A stretch of 64,000 nt of DNA, taken from Tethya wilhelma. Taxonomy: Eukaryota > Porifera > Demospongiae > Tethyida > Tethyidae. Within the stretch, counting starts at the first letter, position 1; every line of letters starts with the position of its first letter. The notes beneath the pieces were generated by a model. That model worked only from the letters and a program-made list of their open reading frames with translations. It ran no database searches and was not told the DNA's origin. The stretch spans positions 62,001 through 126,000 of the forward strand of contig CAXIPT010000016.1 in assembly GCA_964030475.1 (NCBI GenBank), written 5' to 3'. Shown one piece after another: positions 56,962 to 64,000 of this stretch. Made by a program: the position numbers and the translations under genes.

Positions 56962-59900
56962 AGTGTGAGTGACATTTTCATTTTGCCATGTATATTATTG
57001 TTTATACATGCAGTGTAATGCTTGCCCTAGCCATCCCCTCAGCCAAGAGTACATACAACAAGAAGCCAAGATATATGGTCGAAAAAATCCATCAAAGAAG
57101 CTCACCCGGTATCAAGAAGAAATTAACTCAGCAGCAGTGGATTTAGCTACTCAAAATCCAAATCTCCTTCGCAAGGAAGAAAGGCAACAGCTGCTAGATC
57201 ACGCACATGAGAAAGTGAACGTGTATTATGACTTCAAAAAAGGAAAGAGTAATTCAAAGAAGCTAAGAAACGCCCCAGCACCCAAACTTCTGAAGGTTTA
57301 AGATCCAAACATATTGCCGAAATAGAAGAAGACATCAGAGACCTTTCAGACTGGCTAAAGTTAAAAGAGAAGAGAAGGCAGCAAGCTGAGCTCAGCAAGA
57401 AGTACAAATTGTGTGATCAGTTGATGGATGAAATCACTGAGACGAAGAGGGAGAAGAGAGAGCGAGAAAAGGAGCTGCATGTCTGACAGAGAAAACAGCA
57501 AAAAGCTAATTGGTATAAGCGTAAACAAAGTATTAGCATCACCCCAAGCTCAGATTCAGAAGATGGACTACGTCAAATCAGGTCACCTTCTTCCAGCAAT
57601 GCCACTTCATCGATCACACCATCTCCTACACCTCCTACTACCCAATCTCCTGTCATGTCACCTCCCTCCACTTCCATGAGATCACCTTCCATGCGATCAC
57701 CTTCCACAAGAGGTGCTCGCTCTAGATCTTGCCCAGTTTTAAACAAACCTTCAATGTCCAATCCTAGTGTAGAAGACTCTTCTATGACCTCCACTTCTGA
57801 CCTGGACCAGTGTTTGTCCTCCTCACAGTTAGATGAAGCTTTGCAGAATCAGTCAGATTCTGCTCTATCAGACTCCCCTCTTCTTCCCTCTTCCAATGAC
57901 TCACTTTTTCCCTAAGGCCTCCTCAGTCAGCTCCAGAGCTGGGGGGGCCTAGAGAGAAACTTGTGGAGATGTATGTAAAGAAATGCAAACCAGTTGGTGG
58001 AATCCAGAAGAAGTCTGACAGTGTGTACATCTCTCCTGTGGATGTCTCTCTTAGTGAGTATATACAAGCTCGTCAAGCCTACTGTTGTGCTCTTCACAAC
58101 TCTCCTTGTAGTACATGTTCCTCCGTGCTGAGTGTTGGTCAACATATTTTGGATGAGGGATTCATTTCTTTGGTAAATGCATTTAATATCGTCTCCCCAA
58201 ATACAAAATATACAGCCGAGAGAGCGAGGAGAAAGCTGTTGCAAATGCCGCTTGTGTCTATACGTGTTGGCACACCTGCTTCTGGCAATTCTTTTATTTT
58301 GCTGCTTCAGCGCTTCCGTGACGCAGATTACTCTAACATAAGTGCTGTCATTAATGGTATGGCACACTCTCTCTCTAGTGATAAGAAGCCAGCCTTAGAG
58401 AAGAGCTGTGTACAGATGCTACTGAGCTTAGCACAGTCAGACAGAGAACGTGAGTGCCTTAAGTACACTATTTGCAAGGCTTCTGGTATTACAGCAACAA
58501 AAGCTCGTCAACTGTATGGTTTTGAAAGAATGAGTGAACGTGTAGCACGAGTAGAAGAAGCTATAAGTGAAGTTCAGAAAATACGGGAGACTGTTGACAC
58601 AATTGCTAGTATACAAGACAAAGCCCTTTATGCTACTTTTGGAATTGAGACAGAAGAGTCAATGAGTAGTGCATGTAGCTCTGAGGAGGATGAGAATGCT
58701 GATTGTATTCCATGTGAAATCACTGCAAGTACACTGGATTTGTGCAAACAAACTCTTGTGGAGTCAAAGTTTAACTGGTTTTGTCTACAAGAAGAGATAG
58801 AAAGAAGACTAGGTGAAAGGGCTGCAGGTGTTCTAGAGACTCTTTACAATGCTACCCAATCTTGAGGTCTCAAAGTCACATCTAAACCTCGTTACTCAGT
58901 CCAGGGATGCATGTATTGCAGCAGAACATGATGCTTACGATTCAGACAGACTTGCACGAGCAGTAAATGGATGTGTGGTTTCTGAATCTGAATCAGATGA
59001 CCCACAAGTGTATTCCAAGCTTAAAGATCCACTTAAAGATCGGCAACTGGATTGCTAAACGTCGTAGAATTATTCAATGACGTGCTAGGAGACTGAAAGC
59101 CAAAACGATTGCTGAACGAAGGTTTCTTTCGAAACGAACGAGTAAAGCACAAAGTAAAATCTTATTAGAATGCCCAGATATAGGGAAAGTGATTGATGAC
59201 TTTGTGTCGAGTAACAATGTTGGTGCTGTGCATGGCGCCGTACTACATTTGACGGCAACACAAAACTACACCAGAAAGTCACGTATGATCGTATTAGGCT
59301 TCATTTACAAGTGGTATATGGAAGAAACTTTTCGTACGAAACAGTAGTTCAGCTGTGTGTACCTTGGAAACAAGAGAAGACTATCTGCAAAGTGTTACCG
59401 TGGTGTAGCCATGGTGACTACTAGACGAGCACGAAAAGGCTTCAATCTGAGATACAACCCAGACAGTCACTGGACCTCAGCCCTTTACAAAGGCCTTAAT
59501 TCGATTCAGTTGAAAGATATTTGTTTAGTGAACCGTGATGATGCAGCAGGTTTTCGTCTCGACACGATGACAACGTGTAAACAGTATGCCCAACCAACTG
59601 TTCATGGAAAGGATGTACTGACAACACGAACAGATTACGTAAATAAATATCCATCCACATTACAAACCACCTGCTACAACTTTACCCAAACTGAGACCAC
59701 TTCTGAAGTAAGTGTGGGAGTTGTGAAACCTCCATCCATTCATATCAAGAACCCTTGTCAGCACAGTGTCGATCTCGAATTATTGGAAACAAAAGAGGAG
59801 TTAAAGTCAGTATTCTATAATGCAGATACTGAGATGACTAAATCAATTGACTGTGTAAGAGTAGATGGTGCTTCCGATGAGGGACCAAGTCACGACGAAG

Positions 59901-60833
59901 TACAATATTACTGGACTAGAAGGCACCTGTTGAAGAACAAAACAGTAACGGTTGTGACCACAAGAAGCAGCAGTTCAAGCTATTTAAATCGTGTTGAACT
60001 ACAAAACGGATGTTTGTCACGAGGTCACAGCAATACCTTTATACCCTCTACTATTGGTGGTTCATGTGTTGATCCAGATACTGGTGCTATCAATAAATCA
60101 AAACTACAAGAGAATCTTAGTCTTGCCATTGATGCTTACATTCACCGGGTGGATGGCTGTCCATGTGGAGAAACCACAATACATCTTTATCGTGGAGCAG
60201 ACTCCACTGAGCAACAGGAGATGCGTGAGAAGTTACTCATTTTTCTCAAGGGTTCCAGAACAAAGAAGGAACTTCTCCGTGAGCAAGAACCTACATTGTA
60301 TGAAGAGTTCCAGTTGACTTGGTGTATCACGAATAACCATATGGTGCGTGGTCTACCATCATACATTTTTTTCCTCGTGTGTTGTTATGAGAGGGGTGCC
60401 CACACCCACAGTGCATGCATGGTCCACCTCCTACTACTAAGACATGGTACCCTGGAGGTCCTTTAGTATCTCAACTTCCCCTACCCTTTCCAGACCCTGA
60501 CCGTCCATGGGGTGGAACTGATTGTGCCACTTGGACACTACAAGATTGTAATGGTGCCGTGCAGTAACCACACAGCCTCTTTGATGTCAAAACCACCATC
60601 AGTTGTACTTAAGGAAGAATTCACTAAGAAAAAGAACATCCCAGATTTGGATAGTATTGTGAAACAAGTGCTGTTGCCAACTGAAGAGTGCCGAATTTGG
60701 CTGGACCATTTGCAAACTATTTTGGACAATCGTCGAGGAGCACAAAAAGCTGCTGTTACTCGAAGGGCTAAGAAGACATGTGCAGGTACTATTCAAGTAG
60801 AGACCCCTCAATCTCAGGTATGGTATGTGTGTN

Positions 60834-60870
<37 letters not shown>

Positions 60871-61096
60871 ATCATTAATGTTTTCCTATCAATAGATTTC
60901 CTCAGCATCCCATGTGTCAGATAGTGAACAGGAGTATTTCTGTGGTGGCTGTGGAGTGCAGTATGAGAAGGAAACTGAAGAGTCTGAGCTATGGATACAG
61001 TGTAGTCTCTGTGAAGCTTGGTACCATGGAGGCTTAACCTCAGCAACTATTCCCTCAGAAGATGAAGATTATCTATATCTCAAATGCAGAATGTAG
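55983..61096 (+). pseudogene. transposase-like gene of element D with PHD finger, decayed
   Basis: Starts METGARATAAADAATDTTTT, then a small folded region (VLVHLGANSRVVTLIDADLR). Short exons follow at 56401-56460 and about 56724-56787, then from 57014 (CNACPSHPLSQEYIQQEAKI), a charged coiled-coil region (EIEEDIRDLSDWLKLKEKRR), a Ser/Pro-rich linker, a 300-codon block at 57963-58865, and the DDE-like domain from about 59250. That domain has FDGNTKLHQKVTYDRIRLH, CVRVDGASDEGPSHDEVQYY and SSYLNRVELQNGCLSRGHSN, with candidate acidic residues in each. The end is a PHD finger, YFCGGCGVQYEK ... WIQCSLCEAWYHGG. Frames break near 57270, 57484 (TGA), 57915, 58865, 59072 (TGA) and 59350, so it is not functional as it stands. 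Confidence 0.65.
56875..56964. repeat. (TG)n microsatellite in element D
   Basis: About 90 bp of TG with a few TA interruptions, in an intron just before the acceptor near 57013. Confidence 0.9.
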
Positions 61097-61395
61097 CTTT
61101 TTTTATTTTGTAACAAGAAATGTACCTAAACACAACACAATATTATTATACAAACAAGATAAATAGTAAAAAAAGGGGGAAAAGAATGTTTCAGCAAATC
61201 TCTTGTGTCAAGCAATAGGGATACAATGGGGATTTGACAGAAAATCAATGCCCCAAATAGGAGTAATTGATATTGTGGTTAGTCAAATCCCCCACTATTC
61301 CCGACCCTGTGATGGGAGGGCATTACATTGATAGGCGCATTACGATTTAGCCATTCCTGTGTCTCATTACATTTCAATGTTTTTTTTTACTTGTT

Positions 61396-64000
61396 TGTTC
61401 TCATTTTTCCATTTGAGTTGGTGTGTGAAGCTAGCTACTAAGCTAATAGTCTGGCAAGCCAGACTCACTGAGCCAGCTTAGCTGGGAAGTTGTGTAGCCT
61501 GCTTGATACTGAAATGAAACACACATCTCAGTCATTTGGAGGCAGGAGCTGTATCATAAGATTTACTTGCCTTTCTATAATTATGTTATGATAATCAAAG
61601 TCCTGATTCATCTCTTAAGAAGAGCAACCAGGTATCACAAAATAGTTCCAGGCAACTTCAGTGCATTTTAATTCCAAATAATGCACACTTTTGTGTGTGG
61701 AAAGGGTCGTCAATTCGAATTTTCTAGAAGCTAATGAATTATGCATGAGTATGGAAATTAATGGCGGCCATATGGAGGAGGCGCTTTTCGCCTTGGCACG
61801 AAAAACCGATGAAAAAGCGACTGTACCAGAAGAAACCAAGTTCGTTCATTCAAGAATCAGCTTCTAAAAGTGAATAGTCTCTGAGAAAAGTTGAGCCAAG
61901 ATAGAAAAAGAAGAAGAAGATGGAGAAAATTTGAGGTTTGGCATATTTTCGTTTGTTACTTTAGCGATGGTTTTAGGCCATATTTTTGGGCTCATTAGAG
62001 AGAGAAAGAGCTAAATAGTAGTTAAGAAGCCTTTTAGTGCTAAGCGCTCAGTTTTGCAGAGTTATTCGCGTGAATATTTGTATTGCACTAATGGGCCATC
62101 TGTGCCATTCCTTTGTACCCAGTACTACCGTACTGGGAATGTTCCATTGTTTATCTCTTCTTAAAACAGTTTTAGAACCCTATTTCGGTCTAAGTAAACT
62201 TTAAGGATCTTTTGTAATTTCCCTATCAACACAAGCTCTTTTTAACTTGTACTAGCCATAACTTGAAATACCTGGAGGTTCTTGTGCTACTGTGTGCGTT
62301 ACTTGAAAGTAGATTTTTTTTGTAAACTACGTGGTTTATTATGTGCATGCTCAAACCTGAGGCTGTGAGGAAGATTCAAGATCAAAATGGCGGGGCCGAA
62401 CAACAGCAATGAGAATAGCTCCATAAACACTCAGCCAAACTTCACACCAGATGGAACAACTGTAAATGCAATCGCTGGTGCTCTTGCAGAAGCACTTTGA
62501 GGGTCCTTATTATCCAGTATCAATGTAGGTGCCATTGGGAAACGTTGCCCGGGCCAGACTGAGTTTGAATGAGCACAACACCAAAGTTAGCACCACCATC
62601 ATTATTTGAATTAGCACAAAGAAAAAGGAAATGAGCAAGAAAAAGCTCTAGCGAAGTTACCAATCATGTCCATGACATCATCGTTCTGTTGCCTAGTGAA
62701 TTTTTGTATTCCCTCGGAGTAAACATGGAAAAGTGGGTCCAGTCGGTAAAATTGAGCTGCATTAATGATGAACAAGTTCGTACAGAAGTGTGTGAATTAT
62801 TCTCGACTCCCATGGGTCTGTCTATTAAAAATGGCAGGTTCTTCAAATTCTCTTGCTTGCTTCAAGATTATTATGTGTACCAACAGTGAAGGATTCGTTC
62901 CAGTGGAGTACATGGCATTTTTGGCAAAGTCTGGATCTTTCATTTATTTGATTGCTCAAGAAATTCTTTCAGGATGGAAGTGTTTTTAAGTCAGTGTATC
63001 CTGGCCTATACGGTTTACAGTGTTTATTCATATTGAAGATGAGTTTTTTTAAGTCATGATATTCTAAATGGTGAAGAAGATGACAGTACCTGATGTACCA
63101 TCCTATATTGCTGTTGAAAACTCTGTGTTTGCTGAGATTTGAGACTTTTGTGCTTCATTAATCACCTACCTTTGAAGCTAATATGCAAGACAGGTTATGT
63201 GGCTATATATTTTTTGTAAACCACGTGGTTTATTATGTGCATGCTCAAACCTGAGGCTGTGAGGAAGATTCAAGATCAAAATGGCGGGGCCGAACAACAG
63301 CAATGAGAATGGCTATATATAATCACAGCAGGGTAGCTATAACTGTTATTCTTACACAATGTAACCTCATTATGGGCATTTAGGTAGCATCGTTCCCATG
63401 GAGACCTCCTGCCAACATTACACTAAAGGAACCTTTTTTCCATCCCATTCATAACTATCTTTTACTGACGGTAAGCTAAGTGACTTTGTGCCTACTCATG
63501 CATGCCCTCTGGAGAAATGAAAATGAAAAAAGACACCATCTTTATTAGGCCCATTGGAGTGGTAATTAAACACTTCACATATTTTGATCCATACATCTAA
63601 TTGGAGTGCAGCTCAAATCAGTGTGCTGCCTTCTATTGCTATATGGAATGCACATATCTCAATTACAGAGCCTAGGTACAAGATGAAATCTCTGTCATAA
63701 GAAGTAATCTTGGGTACATTTTAAGTTTTTCTTTTTTTTTTCTTCGGCTTCTCAAGTTTTCAAAGATAGTTGAGGGTGAAACTTTAGGGCGTTTTGCAGC
63801 AGATGTTCTATCAAATGTACAAGGACTAGGTCTTGTAGAGGGTCCTGGAGAGCTGTCAGATGCCATTTCCCTTTGAGCAGTCAGAGTGGACAGAGATTCT
63901 TTTTCTTTTTTTTCTTCAGCTTCTCAAGTTTTCAAAGATAGTTGAGGGTGAAACTTTAGGGCATTTTGCATATAATATTATGTGCATGCAAGTATAATAG
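61396..64000. other. repeats and duplicated fragments, no supported gene
   Basis: 61690-62150 is the second copy of the dispersed repeat at 12840-13270. About 62314-62418 and 63208-63314 are direct repeats holding ATGGCGGGGCCGAACAACAG, which looks like a duplicated first exon (MAGPNNSNEN). A minus-strand frame at 63672-63866 (MASDSSPGPSTRPSPCTFDR, KVSPSTIFENLRSRRKKKEK) may be the start of a gene; part of it is repeated at 63918-63966. Confidence 0.4.

Larger units (their letters stand above)
55805..61339 (+). mobile_element. DDE element D, 5.5 kb, 3-bp TTA target duplication
   Basis: Inverted ends TGCGCCTATCAATGTAATGC (first 22 bp perfect) at 55805 and 61339. TTA stands on each side (55802-55804, 61340-61342), and the uninterrupted hairpin arm reads TTTTTACGATTT, so TTA is duplicated exactly. 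The interior encodes a multi-exon transposase-like protein with a C-terminal PHD finger. Confidence 0.85.
55590..61395. mobile_element. hairpin MITE split by element D
   Basis: The left arm starts ACAAGTAAAAAAAAAACATT at 55590 and the right arm ends at 61395 with its reverse complement. The inner part of the hairpin (arms GGAATGGCTGTTAGAGTGTG / CACTCTAACAACCATTCC) is at 55625-55800. Element D (55805-61339) sits in the right arm. Confidence 0.8.

Noticed and set aside
56821..57018. Cys-Val repeat protein
   Set aside because: Translation of the TG microsatellite in element D.

Overview
The window looks like nuclear DNA of an early-branching animal, most likely a sponge (inference). It is AT-rich. 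Genes are split by short GT-AG introns. The recognisable host genes are animal or general eukaryotic genes: SAAL1, mitochondrial IF3 and CNOT2. There is no bacterial-style operon, rRNA gene or CRISPR array. Eight isolated N characters (9390, 11380, 11733, 14127, 16987, 45386, 48525, 60833) mark draft-assembly uncertainties; most lie in or beside dinucleotide repeats or at sequence discontinuities.

Region 1-20.3 kb is the host-gene part. SAAL1 runs on the minus strand from 6979 to 758. It is head-to-head with the mitochondrial initiation factor MTIF3 (7159-7971). A 1,550-bp Merlin DNA transposon with perfect 47-bp inverted ends and an 8-bp target duplication sits inside codon 6 of SAAL1. Its ends carry a 5' and a 3' splice-site-like sequence, and splicing at them would remove nearly the whole element and keep SAAL1 in frame. 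CNOT2 (8251-14088) follows on the plus strand. A 1.57-kb block holding four of its exons is repeated at 14164-15735, the middle of the C-terminal NOT domain is missing, and the last exon appears alone at 18276-18471 after pieces of other genes. The order is therefore rearranged or misassembled. An intronless 524-codon gene for a type II membrane protein (18715-20289) closes the host-gene part.

Region 20.3-64 kb is almost entirely mobile and repeated DNA. It holds: an 883-bp near-perfect tandem duplication (22975-24738); a 2.2-kb segmental duplication (26337-28581 and 48526-50818); several roughly 0.6-kb TTAA-flanked elements; a second Merlin (32989-34579) with 112-bp inverted ends and a transposase that looks complete; a 7.7-kb CACTA/EnSpm-like element with CACAG ends (35793-43477) carrying a tnp2 transposase and two accessory genes; a decayed hAT transposase (45589-48283); and two large elements of a DDE-like group that I cannot assign to a named superfamily. 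These two lie at 49881-54010 and 55805-61339. Both make 3-bp TAA/TTA target duplications, and the second ends in a PHD finger. Several insertions are nested, and related copies in the window show the sites without the insertion.

The two items that best fit an undescribed system are the Merlin that behaves on paper as a frame-preserving intron, and the PHD-finger DDE elements with 3-bp TWA target sites. Exon coordinates come from reading splice signals and frames by eye; no alignment or search was run.
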